Assembly (NCBI GenBank): GCA_943736015.1
Contig: OX031062.1
Location: 60,810,962 to 60,874,961, forward strand
Length of the DNA stretch: 64,000 nt
Reading direction: 5' to 3'
From: Tridacna crocea
Lineage: Eukaryota > Mollusca > Bivalvia > Cardiida > Cardiidae
The translations under genes and the position numbers were made by a program. This document shows, piece after piece, positions 38,141 through 50,190 of the stretch (positions are counted from its first letter, which is position 1; every line of letters starts with the position of its first letter). Under the pieces are notes generated by a model. The model saw only the letters and a list, made by a program, of their open reading frames with translations. It was not told the DNA's origin and searched no databases.

Positions 38141-41100
38141 TTGGCTTGGTCTTGAAATGAATGTATTCTTTTCTAAATATAATGTAACTTGGCGTTAATC
38201 CAGAATCCTGAAAATTGGCACCAATAGTTCGAGACAGTCTCCCTTTTCACCGACACCCACCAAAGGAATCGTCTGGAACCGACAAGGGATCATCGTGGAA
38301 CGAAGAGAGATAGTTGGGAACAAAAGAGTGCATCAAGAGATTATTTATGATATTATTTATGTAATAGTCAGTATTATATCACGAAAAAATAAATTATGAA
38401 ATTACTTATGAATGTTTGTGCAATTATAAATCAATTCCAGCATGCTGGCAGCCAAAATTTCAATCATTCACTTAGTATGATAATTACCATCCCGGACTTG
38501 CCAATCATTTTTATTTCGGAGTTGTTTGAAATACTTTCGCTGATTCGTATCTTGGTATTTGTTTGTTTAATATCTAGTTAAAGATACTCGTCTACAGCTG
38601 GTGAGCAGAAACGCTGTTTAATTTCAATAAAAAAATAGCATGGTACAGAAAATCGGTCAAGATTTGTGTATACAAGGATAAATTACTGGTCGAAATGTAT
38701 GGTGTTACTGAAAAAAAGAAACGCGGAGGTTTGTGTTTCTCTGGTTTTTTCGGTATCTGAACATTGATTGGAAGAGAACTGGCTGCCGATCGAAGCTGTA
38801 AACAATGGCGGTGCGTCACGGAAATTTACCGTTGCTTTACGCCTAGAGTCGAATACAGTGTAACTTGTATATAGGCTGCGACCTCCGTCTGAAAATTGAG
38901 GCTGCAACAGTGAAACCTTCATTTTCTTTTGTTTTCCTCAGTATACGCAGGTCAAATATAGTCAAGAGACAGAATGCATGATTATTATACGAATCTACCC
39001 GAGTAAATAACGGATATCGAAAATCTTCTATTCAAAAAACGGAAACGACGAGTCTGTTTAGATGGAAGGCCGCAACTCAGCAAAATGCATTTTCTATCGA
39101 TTGTAATCTAAGCAACCTTCTAACCATCAGGCGCAATATTTGGTATGAAGATATAAGAATGACTGTATTTTGATAAAATCGAAATGAGTTAAAATTGGCT
39201 TAAAATGAGTATAAGGGCCTTTTTACTTTCTGTGCCACTGTTCGATTAAAATATGACCGGTAGAGTAACAGGGGATGGACTGGAGTAAAATTTACGTAGC
39301 CTAATTGTTGTTTTTACCCCAAAAGGAAAAATCGTAAGATGGAATAGACGATTTGCCAATTAGATTTGATATAAGCGATATTTCCATTTTATCGTAAGCG
39401 GTGCACCAGACGTATCACGTGACACCGGAAAATCATAGCATTATTTCAATAACAAATGCAGTATTCCTGTTCGCAAATCCTTTAAATTTGGACAAATTCA
39501 TGACTGAAAATGAAGAGGCATAGCAAGAAATCTATGGAAATCAATTCTAACACAATTCAAACATATTTCATGATATTGCATTCGAAAAAAATAATCATAT
39601 ACAGACAAAATATGCATTTTATGAAATCGTATTGAAATAAAGGGCATGTAGAGACTAAGAATGGACTTACCCTCTGAAACCTGTATAAAATTCATAATCC
39701 TGACCATTAATGATCACTAAAGGGGTAAATTAATATGAATCAAAAGATTAGAAGAGTCAATTAATGTAACACGTGTGTGCTAATCTATAAGAAGCAAGTA
39801 CATTACAGCTATCCTAAAGGTCACCTACCCTGCAGTGCGGTACCGAGATCAAAGGAATACCGATTTAACCCTTCACCCATTTTTTTTTTTTTTTTTAGTT
39901 AGACTTCATTAGATACATATTTTTAAATACTCAAAATGAAGCTTGAAGAAGTTATGGAAGGTCTGAAATTTGTTCTGAAGCCATATTTCTTTTGTTCATG
40001 ATCTATAACATGAATTATTCGTCAATTGGTACATGCCTGAAAGTGCAACTAAAATGTTTGATAATAGTGCTTTAAAATCAGTAAATGGCCCGTCCCCGTC
40101 TTTCTGAAGACACTGGACAGATAATCAACCTTTTCTAGTAACCAACCTTTTCCCTTGCTATCCTTCCTAAAGAAAATTTCATTTTAAGCCACATTCAAAT
40201 TGTTTTCTGCAAAGGCTTTCAATTTGGGCAAGTCTCAAATTTTTGTTTCGTAAAGAGTTGGTGAAAGATTCAGTGTTGTAAAAAATGGGGTGTAGGGGGA
40301 TAACATCAATATATTAACTGCAGAAGACCGTTCCTATTTTTATGTCTGATTATTCAACCAATGTTTGCGAAGTTTGTAACGTACAGACTCGTCGTCCAGG
40401 AATCTGTGGTTTGATTTATTTAAACTATTAATGTGATAATTTTTCAAAAAAATCCTTCCAGTATCTGCTAAAAGACAGACACAGTCTACCAACACAAAAC
40501 TGGGACATCAAACATTTTGAATTTATAGCAAAAACCTTAATTTGAAATAACATTTTTTAAAAATCTGTATATTTGCATGTTTGCCATGTTCATGTCAACT
40601 ACCATATAAGTTAGCTATCGTAATAACAAAGTTTAATTCAAATTTCAAACCTTCCATTCCCTCTAGAAGAAAAGATGTTAGAGATTCATTTTTAGGAAGT
40701 GAATACGTGCTATACTTGTTTTCATTGAAAAGCTAGTAAAGGGTTAGCTGGGTGTTCGTTTGATCTCGGTATTTCACCGTCAAATTGGGTGATTTATATG
40801 AAAAGCTGCTGTGTTCTTTTTAGGCACCGACTAACTCACAAGTGTCATAATTAAGTGTTTGTCCCATTTAGTCTTACGTTGATCACTTGTAAAAGTTTGG
40901 AATTGTTAAAATCTGTGACGGAGGGTAAGTCTGTTCTAATTACTGTCGCTAAAAGATGCATTTTTCTGCCCGAACTTTTTTTTCAAATGCATTATTATGT
41001 AACCTAGGTTAACAGGTCCCACTTTAACGGTATATTTGCACTAATTTCTTTAGGAATGGAGGTTTTTTTTTAGTTAAACATTGTCTTACTAAATGAATTA

Positions 41101-41380
41101 TATGCCACTTCTAAAGCGGATAGTAATACCTCAAAACTTATTTCAAAGGAATATCTCGAGAAAAAAAAATCTCCCTATAGGGTAATGTAGATCTTGGATC
41201 AGACTGCACGTTCTTCCTAGTGTGATCTGAATCTATATTGTCCGCAAAAGGTCATTGAGTCGCGCTTGGCAGCCGAAGGGTTAATGCAGTCTGCATACAA
41301 AAAGCTCTATCAACACGCCCGGCAGGAGACAGCGCTTATGATACCGCTTTACTCTCTGAAGTCTACCGTAAAATTGACAC
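38141..41380. other. Intergenic sequence between left arms
   Basis: About 3.2 kb, no gene supported. One worn MITE relic (40130-40262) and a T-run (39881-39896) are seen. 38745-38960 is CG-richer (AATGGCGGTGCGTCACGG) and promoter-like, but with no recognisable exon. Confidence 0.4.
40130..40262 (-). mobile_element. TTAA-MITE-1 relic
   Basis: ATTTTAAGCCACATTC then GCTTTCAATTTGGGCAAGTC and GTAAAGAGTTGG: right arm only. Confidence 0.6.
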
Positions 41381-41816
41381 TATGGACCAACGTACAGTGT
41401 CGCAAATCGGAAGCTGCTGCTACTGTACGCCCCAAATCAGTTAGCTGCAGTAAACAAGTTTAACAAAACAGGCTAGCACGCGTAATCTAGCAAACAGAAA
41501 ATGATCGGGTGTTTTGCATTTGAAAGGTAAGAAGTTTTTCTACAAATACATACTGCGATTGGGTTCATAAACCGAGCGAGTTTTGTATAGGAAAGCTGCA
41601 TCACCAAGTTTTGTCGTTGGCGGCTGCCATGATCGCTAAACATTTGCTTTCTACTCCTTCGGGAAGATCGGAAACCATTTTCTGATACTGCATACAGATA
41701 AAGAAATCATTCAGCTTTGCGTATACATTTTTATGGTTGTATTTAGTGCCATATCCATTGAAATAATTCACTTTTTATCAAGGTACCATCAAAACGTTCA
41801 CTGTACGGCTAGCTGC
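41381..41816. repeat. Large inverted repeat, inner arm, left
   Basis: TATGGACCAACGTACAG to CTGTACGGCTAGCTGC, 436 bp. The reverse complement is at 47820-48256 (437 bp), about 95 per cent alike. Confidence 0.92.
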
Positions 41817-41990
41817 ATCTGTACGCAACGATTAGCTGCATTTCACAATAAAAAATGTGTACGCCTAGCTGCATTAATGCATCATAGTACTGAACAAAAA
41901 GGTTCAGCCCATATGGTAAAACACGTTTTTTTAGCTCGAAATTACATGTATATATGTCGTATGCCGGATCGGAATCTAGGCATATCCCGG

Positions 41991-42317
41991 GAATCTGCCT
42001 AGACCAAATTAGAATAATACTTTAGTGTAGACCAAAATAGATTTAGATTCTTTTCCAAATTTTCAATCATATTAATTCTTATGTGTTTACAATTGAGACG
42101 TATTTCTAATTGAAGCAATTTATTTGTTTTTCCCTCAATTGCTCCGTTTTCCTCGTTGCATTTTTTCCTCGAAAGTGCTAAACACTCAAAATTTAATCTT
42201 ACTCTGAATTTCTGATTAAACTTCTTTTATGTTGGAGTTTAAGTTGACTAAGATGGTTAATAAGTAGTCGCATTATATAAAACGAGAAAATATTCCGATT
42301 TGGTCTAGGCAGATTGT
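41991..42317. mobile_element. Candidate TIR element, 327 bp
   Basis: GAATCTGCCTAGACCAAATT at the left pairs with AATTTGG-like GATTTGGTCTAGGCAGATTG at the right. About 22 of 26 end bases match. Related TGCCTAGA words recur up to 42775. Confidence 0.5.
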
Positions 42318-42337
42318 GGAGCTGCCTAGCCTAACTG

Positions 42338-42687
42338 CATTATGTCCCGCTAGATGGCATTCTATAAATACTCATCTATCTAATTTGGGCATCCTGGATA
42401 CAGAGCCGAACCACTTTCCTACGCGAGAACCGTTACTTTGAATTTCAAAGGAAATAAACGTTTACTCAATAAAACGCTACCTCGTACAATTCACTCAGCT
42501 ATGATCAGCAGTTTAGAGAAATCTGGAGCTAAAACAGGTCTCATTTCTCCTCTAACTAACTGATAAAAGCTATTTTCTACATTGCTACTTTATAGAACGT
42601 AATATTACAGTCAGCTGGCTTTCGGGGCTAGTGATGCGTCATATAAGACAGTCGAATCTTCGAAGAATATGACATGCGCAGACAACG
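42338..42687 (+). mobile_element. 350-bp element with 10-bp target duplication, copy 4
   Basis: Perfect flanks AGCCTAACTG at 42328-42337 and 42688-42697. CATTATGTCCCGC to CGCAGACAACG. Confidence 0.88.
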
Positions 42688-42697
42688 AGCCTAACTG

Positions 42698-44870
42698 TTA
42701 AACTATTTTGGTATAGGCAAAATTCCAGTTTGGTCTAGATTTCGGATCTGCCTAGATTCCAGTTTGGACAGTGACATACATAAATATATAAATTCAAACA
42801 ATAGCAGGTAGGGCTTCAGGCTTGTTTCTTCAAGGCATTTCATGAATTACACAAATCCGGCTCCAGTGATAAATCCTTTTATTACATGGAAAACATCGCT
42901 GATATTATTTCTTGATTTAGGTCTAGTTCCTGTACAACAGATAGGTACAAAGTTTGCCATTTTTTGCAACCCCTAATCATTGATTTTAATTCACTGATAA
43001 ACATCAATGAATTATACAGTAATTTTTTTGCAGCTTTTCAACGAAATAAAGAATTCAGTTCGGGTTAAACGTAAAGTTTTCAGGTTTTCGTTCTTCACCT
43101 AAATTCACGATATTATCTCGCACATCCATCCTCAAGTCTTAAAGACGTTTATGACAAATTCTTCCAACGGACAGATTTTTTTTAAACTTTGCACATACAA
43201 AGCTCATCATGTGTCTTGCAAATCACAATGAGAAAAAAGGGGGGTCCCCGTGCTCGTTTCTGAGAAATTCGCTTTTGAAAAAGGTATATACAGTTCCAAA
43301 ATTCAGCATATACTAGATTTAACACACCTTCCTTTAATAGTCAATTAAACAAAAAAATTGCCAGAAGAATATACAAATATACATCACTTTAAAGTAAAAT
43401 AATTCAGTTTTGCACAAAAAATATATGAAAGCCTGGTTCTGAGCATGGTAAATGTACCAATATGCATTTTATATATAGACCATTGAGTTAAAAAGGGAGA
43501 TAATTTGATCGGGTTAAGGGTTAATTTTCAATAAAAACATACTTTCTAACGGACAGATTTTTTTTAAAAATTTCCACAATTATAGTACTTATAAATCTTG
43601 ACAATAAGAAAAAATAAAAATGGCACCTACCCGTGCTTCTTTCCCCAGGAAACAGGGATGAAGGTCACGTTGGACGTTAATTTTTTCTAGAAGCTCAGCA
43701 GACGTAGTGGGAAAGAAGAAATAGGTATACTCATGCTCATTAAAAGCGATTTCTCCTTTTCCCACATTAATTTTGGATCCTATACTCCTTCAAAAAATGA
43801 ACATAGCCTATATACCTCAAATTCATATCAAACCCTTCATTATCTACATGTTTTTTTTTTTATATAAATTTGCATACATGATTACGGCTCATAGAAATGA
43901 AAAAAAAAATGTCTCTAGAAAAAATGGGATAAAAGCTCGGCAGACATGATGGAAAAAGGAAAAATTATTCAGTAGAAGAAATTTCTCTTTTTCCCACAGT
44001 ATTTTTCAAAGAGGAAATAGCCATACTTCCAAAAATATGTATACTTCAACAGCTTCAATTTTCTGCCTGTTTCATTGTTTGCTGTGTAACTGGATTTTTT
44101 TTCCAGCTAGTTCTTTACCAGTCATATCATCCTTACACTGGCAGGCCAGTTTTGATGCTATCACCTTCATCCTGAAAGGATAGCATGACAACTGGCCTGC
44201 CATTGTCAGGAAAACGTCAGAAGCTGTATCATTTTCAGCGTTGGATGGCTGACATTGCGTAAAAAAAAATCTTTTTCCACGACAAATAAGCATTCGTTTT
44301 GATGAAAACTTCCCCTCTTTATTTCGACCATAGAATACCATGGCTAGTGCTACCGTGCTAGTACCATCCGTAGAATGTTCGGTCCGCTGTTACTATTGCC
44401 ATATGTGCGAAAAATACACAATAGCACTGATAGTTCTACTTTCTGTGAGAAATACACATGCGCAGTATGGATGGGCGTAAACATTTATACCAAACGTCGT
44501 TAAGTCTTTACCAAAGCATTTGCAGACGTTCAGTTGGTAACGTTTTCCTTTGAATTTATAAATCTCAGTGAAAACAGAAGTACTAGCTTAAAGGCAGCCG
44601 ATTCTTTTAATACATCTAACCTCTAAACGTGCTCAATACTGACTATGGATCGTTTATAGACGATGGTAGACCTATTCACGACCGCTTGATTTACCGAGTC
44701 TTTAAAGGGTGGAAATGGAACCTGGAAAAGTCGAATACGAACTTTATACATTCACCACTGCCAACCTCACATCTTCAGAGCTAGATCTATAATATGTCAT
44801 TTATTGGAACACTCTTAACCAAGATGTACACAATTCTCATTATAAGCTTAAAAAGCCTGTTTCACATCAG
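42698..44870. other. Intergenic sequence with hairpin relics
   Basis: No gene supported. 43690-43790 and 43920-44010 look like very old MITE hairpins (TTCTCCTTTTCCCACA). 44137-44202 is a small inverted repeat (TGGCAGGCCAGTT with AACTGGCCTGCCA). A worn left end lies at 44499-44529. Confidence 0.45.
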
Positions 44871-45791
44871 CCTTACGACAGCCATACGGGAACATAAATC
44901 ATAGGACTTCGCGCGGTTTCCGCAAGACTGTCTTACGAATTTGCAACACCGTAGACGTCGCAATTAAGCTGGTTATTCAACATGCTCATTTTCCTAGAGA
45001 TTTCTTTGCGATTTTTTGAGTTTGCACGGCAACTGTACGGTTGCCACACGGGAACCATACGGCTACCTTGAGACCATAGCACATCAATCAAACGGTATTA
45101 TAACTTGCGTTTGTCCTGCGAAGGCCGAAAGACGATCGCACGAACATCTTGCGGCTGCCTTGCGAATGCCTTGCATTTGGTGAAAGTCTGTCTGAAGACT
45201 ACTGCGGAACGTAGGAACAACGTAGAGATTCGCACAGCTGCCTCGCAAATGCCTTGCGAAAAGTTAGCGTCATCCGTCCTCTTTTAAAAAGTTTGTATGT
45301 CTTGTTCGTCATCAGTCGCTATCGAGATTTCAGGACGAGAAGGTCATGCAGAAACGAAGATCTCAGAATGGAAAGGGGTAGGTTCCGATTGCTGAACCCC
45401 CATTGAACCCGAGACATTCAAGGTACCACCAACCCAGGATTTAGATGAAGAAAGCACGTGCTTGTACAAGAATGACAAAATGCCCTTGGCATAAAATATT
45501 GTCGTCCCGGTCTTTATCTGCGAGTATCCTGTCCATTGTTTCAATGTGCAACCTATGTGCCGGGGTAGCATTGTGAATATATATATATATCCAATCGGAC
45601 AAGAGGAGATAATTCCTCCTCCTTATGGCGATCGCACGAACACCGTACAGCTGTCTTGCAAAATCGTGCTTGCCGTGCGGTGGTCGTAAGAAACTTGAAA
45701 ATTCTTACGGCAATCTTGCGGGTGCCTTGAGAATTTGTGCGGCAGCCTTAAGCTAACCGCACGACAGCCGTGCGAACTCGTCGCTTTGTTT
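44871..45791. repeat. Self-similar CG-rich word array, left part
   Basis: Words such as CTTGCGGCTGCCTTGCGAA, GCACGAACA, TACGGTTGCCACACGGG and CTTACGG recur at irregular 20-40 bp spacing in both orientations. It continues at 47581-47819 beyond an inserted element. Confidence 0.6.
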
Positions 45792-45997
45792 TTAGCTCAC
45801 CTTAGCACAAAGTGCTACAGGTGAGCTATTGTGATCGCCCTATGTCCGTCGTCCGTAGTCTATAGTCCGTCAACAATTTCTTTAAAAATCTTCTCCTCCT
45901 AAATACTGGGTTAATCTTCATGAAACTTGGCAGGAATGTTCTTTGGGTGAAGCTCTACCAAAATTGTTCAAAGAATTTAATTCCACCCATACCTCTG

Positions 45998-46011
45998 GTT
46001 GCCATGGCAAC
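45998..46011. promoter_or_regulatory. Perfect RFX X-box palindrome inside a repeat
   Basis: GTTGCCATGGCAAC is the canonical symmetric X-box bound by RFX factors, which drive ciliary genes. It lies about 4.8 kb upstream of the first coding exon of CFAP100, a ciliary gene, but within the first part of the satellite-bearing element at 45792. Binding and use are inference. Confidence 0.4.
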
Positions 46012-46140
46012 AAAAAGAAAAAAAAAATGAAATCTTTGAAAATCTTCTTCTCTGAAACTATAAGGCGTAGAGCTTTGATATTTGGTATGTAGTATCTCCT
46101 AATGGACCTCTATCAAGTTTGTTCAAATCATGCCCCTAGG

Positions 46141-47470
46141 GTCAAAACTGGCCCCTCCCCGGGGGATAACGAGTTTGAGCATAGGAACAAAGGAGGAAAA
46201 CTTTAAAAATCTTCTTCTCTGAAACTTGAAGGCGTAGAGCTTTGATATTTGGTATGTAGCATCTCCTAGTTGACCTCTACCAAGTTTGTTCAAATTATAT
46301 CCCTGGGGTCAAAACTGGCTCCATCCCAGGGGTCACAAGTTTGAGCAAAGGAACGAAGAAGGAAAAATTTAAAAATCTTCTCCTCTGAAACTTGAAGGCG
46401 TAGAGCTTTGACATTTAGTATGTGACATCTCCTAGTGGACCTCTGCCAAGTTTGTTCAAATTATGCCCCTGTGGTCAAAACTGGTCCCACCCCGGGTGTC
46501 ACAAGTTTGAGCATAGGAACAAAGAAGGAAAACTTTAAAAATCTTCTCCTCTGAAACTAGAAAGCGTAGAGCTTTGATATTTGGTCTGTTGGATCTCCTA
46601 GTGGACCTCCACCAATTTTATTCAAATGATGTCCCTGGGGTCAAAACTGGCGCCACCCCGGGGGTCACTAGTTTGAGCATAGGAACAAAGGAGAAAAACT
46701 TTTAAACTCTTCTTCTCTGAAACTAGATGACGTAGAGCTTTGATATTTGGTATGTGGCATCTCCTAGCGGACCTCTACCAAGTTTCTTTAAATCATGCCC
46801 GTGGGATCAAAACTGGCTCCGCCCCGGGGGTCACAAGTTCGAACATAGGTACAAAGAAAGAGAATTTTAAATTCTTCTTCTCTAAAACTAGAAGGCAAAG
46901 AGCTATGATATTTGGCATGTAGCAGTGAATCTCTACCAAGTTTGTTCCTATTATGCCCTTGGGGTCAAAACTGGCCCTGCCCCGGGGGGGGGGGTGTCAC
47001 AGGTTTGAACATACATGTAGCAACAAAGAAGGAAAACTTTAGAAATCTTCTCTGAAACTTGAAGGTGCAGAGCTTTGACATTTGGTATGCAGAATCTTCT
47101 AGTGGACCTCTACCAAGTTTGGTAATATGATGTCCCTGGCGTCAAAACTGGCCATACCCCGGAGGTCACAGGTTGGAACATATGAGCAAAGAAGGAAAAT
47201 TTTGAATTTATTTTTCTCTTAAACGGGAAGGTGTAGAGCTTTGATATTTGGGATGTAGCATGTTTGAGTGGACCTCTATCAAGTTTGTTCCAAGGATGCT
47301 GCTTTGGTTAAAACTGACCCAGCCCAGGGACCACAAGTTCGAAAATAGGACAAAGAAGGAAAATTTAAAATTCTTCTTTGAAACTGGCAGGTGTATAGCT
47401 TTGATATTTGATTGCCCTATGTCCGGCGTCTGTCGCCCATCAACAATTTCTTAAAACATCTTCTCCTACC
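46141..47470. repeat. 166-bp satellite array, about 8 units
   Basis: GTCAAAACTGG recurs at 46141, 46308, 46473, 46640, 46806, 46964, 47141 and 47308. Units include TAGAGCTTTGATATTTGG and GGAACAAAGAAGGAAAA. Confidence 0.9.
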
Positions 47471-47580
47471 CCACTGGGGCAATCTTGATGAAACTTGGCA
47501 GGGATGTTCCTTGGGTGAAGCTTTACCAAAGTTGCTCAAAGAATTGAATTTCAATCGTAAGCTATAGTGTAAGGTGAGCG

Positions 47581-47819
47581 TTCCAGGGCCAAGGTGTTTT
47601 TTCGTACGTTCAACCTGTGGACACCGTACAGTTCGTGAGTCAACTGTACGAACAACGTACGGAGATCGCTTTGAAAATTTGCAATATGTGCGACGGGTAC
47701 GAATAAATAGCGATCGTGTTTGCAGCGAAAATCGTAAGACGAAAAAATCTCACGGCTGAAGTGAGAGAGGCTTTACTAAGAAAATCGCAGCTAACCGAGC
47801 AGTACAAAAATTCGGGTTA
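47581..47819. repeat. Self-similar CG-rich word array, right part
   Basis: GTACGAACAACGTACGGAG, GCGACGGGTACG and ATCGTAAGACG words. Continuation of the array at 44871. Confidence 0.5.
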
Positions 47820-48256
47820 GCAGCTAGCCGTACAGTGAACATTTTGATGGTACCTTGATAAAAAGTGAAATATTTCAATGGATATGGCACTGAATACTAC
47901 CATATACATGTATACGCCAAGCTGAATGATTTCTTTATCTGTATGCAGTATCAGAAAATGGTTTCCGATCTTCCCGAAGGAGTAGAAAACAAAAGTTTAG
48001 CGATCATGGCAGCCGCCAACGACAAAATTTGGTGATGCAGCTTTCCTATACAAAAATCGCACGGTTTATGAACCTAATCGCAGTATGTATTTGTAGAAAA
48101 ACTTCTTACCTTTCAAATGCAAAACACCAAATCATTTTCTGTCTGCTAGATTACGCGTGCCAGCCTGTTTTGTTAAACTTGTTTACTGCAGCTAACTGAT
48201 TTGGGGCGTACAGTAGCAGCAGCTTCCGATTTGCGACACTGTACGTTGGTCCATAC
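47820..48256. repeat. Large inverted repeat, inner arm, right
   Basis: GCAGCTAGCCGTACAG to CGTTGGTCCATA. Partner of 41381-41816. Confidence 0.92.
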
Positions 48257-49048
48257 TGATTGATACAACAAGTTTTTTTTTGTGCGTGTCTTCGAAAAAG
48301 ATAACTGATAAAACTACCGACACGGCCGTTTTATGTGTTTTGTCTTATTTATCGCATTTAGGGTGTAATCCATTTAAAAAATATGACCCTTTCACTATTC
48401 GGGTATATACAAGATTGGGAAAGATTGTCCGGTGGAAAGGGAAGTAACTCGTGGTGACGCGTCAGTAACGGTATTTGGCAAATGGTGTATTCCGTGTGAT
48501 CGATATTCACAATTTTCATTTACCATTGTACAGTTTGATTTCATAATATACGGGCCATGGATTTATATTGATAAAATCGAATGTTACCCATTAAGATAAG
48601 TTATCTCATAAAGTTTTTTTTTTTAATCGTTTTTCGAATGTTCCTTTCGGCCTCGGACTACATCTGGTAGGTGAATAGGCAGACCCGTTCGCGAAGTACC
48701 AAAGAAATTTAAATTTCCCATATTTTGATAGAAAGACAGTCGATGATTAGTGAAACACTTTCAAAACATGAATTTTTCCCATTTGATATAAGTTTGTCTT
48801 TTAGAATATACAGGAGAGCAATAATATTGTATTTCCAAAAGCCCTGATGCTATTTTTGTTCCATGAAGTGTCGAACAACGCTTTCGAAATCTCCAAATGG
48901 GCATTGGTAGCACGCGAATGTCGTGCAACTGAAATATAAGATAGACAAAGTGTTTTTTTTTTAAAGCAGGTAAATGGTATGTAACACAAATATCAAAAGA
49001 CAAAGTCTTTCCAGTTCATATGTCTAGACCACAGATACTGTCAAATTT
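48257..49048. other. Intergenic sequence between right arms
   Basis: About 0.8 kb. No gene, and no clear similarity to the 3.2 kb between the left arms. Confidence 0.4.
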
Positions 49049-49342
49049 TATGTCTAAACCGTACAGAATATAAAGCTTATGTCTGTGTCTAAACCGTTCA
49101 GAAAACAACGTGTCTACACCGCTGTGTGTGTATATGTTGATGTGGACTACACCGCTGCATTAGCGATATACAAAACACATGTTTTTGGGTCTTTCTAGAC
49201 ATATTTCACAAAAATTACCCTTATCATTGGAAAGCGCATGATGAATACCTACAGAAACAACAATCTTCATCCACTGCATTGGCTTATTTTCCGTTCTATA
49301 ACTAAAAACGATGCAAGTTCCTCACTTCAAATTTAAATTTTA
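49049..49342. repeat. Large inverted repeat, outer arm, right
   Basis: TGTCTAAACCGTACAG to TTCAAATTTAAATTTT. Partner of 37848-38140. Confidence 0.9.
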
Positions 49343-49874
49343 AACTTTAAACGACATCTATTTTTTATTTTCCATTTTTCCTAAGAAGGAAAATTGTCTA
49401 GATCGACTACAAGAAAAGAAAAACGACCATTTTGTTGGGGTGAAATTTGTTTTGGTGAACCGCATTTGATACCTGAGACGGTCCACAAGAAATGTGTTTG
49501 ACACTTTCGGTTAATTATCTTTTAATTGCAAAATTGTCTTCAATATACTGCAAAAACTTAGCTGCTGTTGTCAGATGTATTAGATCTAAACCTAAATATA
49601 AAAAAGTCCTTTCTTAAATGATCCTGCATCGTACATAGGCTTTGTGGTATCAGAGATGTTATGTACACACCCTTTAAAAAGAAAACCCCCTTTACTAGAG
49701 GCGTGGCTGCAAACATCTTTGACAGTAGGCCTATAGACGAGTCTAGATCTCTAGAATTTTATTTTTAAAAAAAGGCGGGAGTCTACATCGACAGGTCAGT
49801 GATCAAAATGTGTAGGCCTACTTGAAGCCATAGATGATTTTTTTTTTATTTATTTATTCACATTTTTTCCCCTT
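49343..49874. other. Intergenic sequence, nothing recognised
   Basis: AT-rich. The right-hand edge runs into a T-rich stretch before the SINE. Confidence 0.4.
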
Positions 49875-50190
49875 GCTGCGTGGCAGTAAGCAGTAAGTTG
49901 CTCAGTCATTAGTGTGCAGGACTTGAGAACAGGGGGTTCAGGTTCGATCCCTGGCATGTTTAATTTCTTTCCAAGGATTGATGATAGTTGCGACATGATT
50001 CATGCCTCTCCCACAGTGCAGGGACTGCTGACCATTGCTTGATGATGGTTTTGAGGGAAAGCAGCCAGTGGTTTGGAAAGAAAATTGTGCGGAGTGCAAG
50101 TACAAAGAGACTCCAGTAACGCATGGATAGGTGCACTGGCCGCTGCCATAAAAAATGATATTGAAACGGCGTTAAGTACAATACAATTAA
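49875..50190 (+). mobile_element. tRNA-derived SINE, full length
   Basis: Head GTTGCTCAGTCATTAGTGTG (A-box region) and TTCAGGTTCGATCCCTGG (B box), body CAGCCAGTGGTTTGGAAAG and TGGATAGGTGCACTGG, tail GGCGTTAAGTACAATACAA. Confidence 0.82.

Larger units (their letters stand above)
45792..47580. mobile_element. Hairpin-ended element with 166-bp satellite
   Basis: Starts with a long hairpin, TAGCTCACCTTAGCAC-AAA-GTGCTACAGGTGAGCTA, and ends GTAAGGTGAGCG. A GTCC-rich lead (ATGTCCGTCGTCCG) and AAACTTGGCAGGAATGTTC occur near both ends. The interior is about eight 166-bp units. It has the design of a non-autonomous Helitron-like element, without coding. Confidence 0.65.

Noticed and set aside
44072-44341. 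Minus-strand open frame of 89 codons in the intergenic block
   Set aside because: It overlaps a small inverted repeat, has no recognisable domain and no splice or promoter context.
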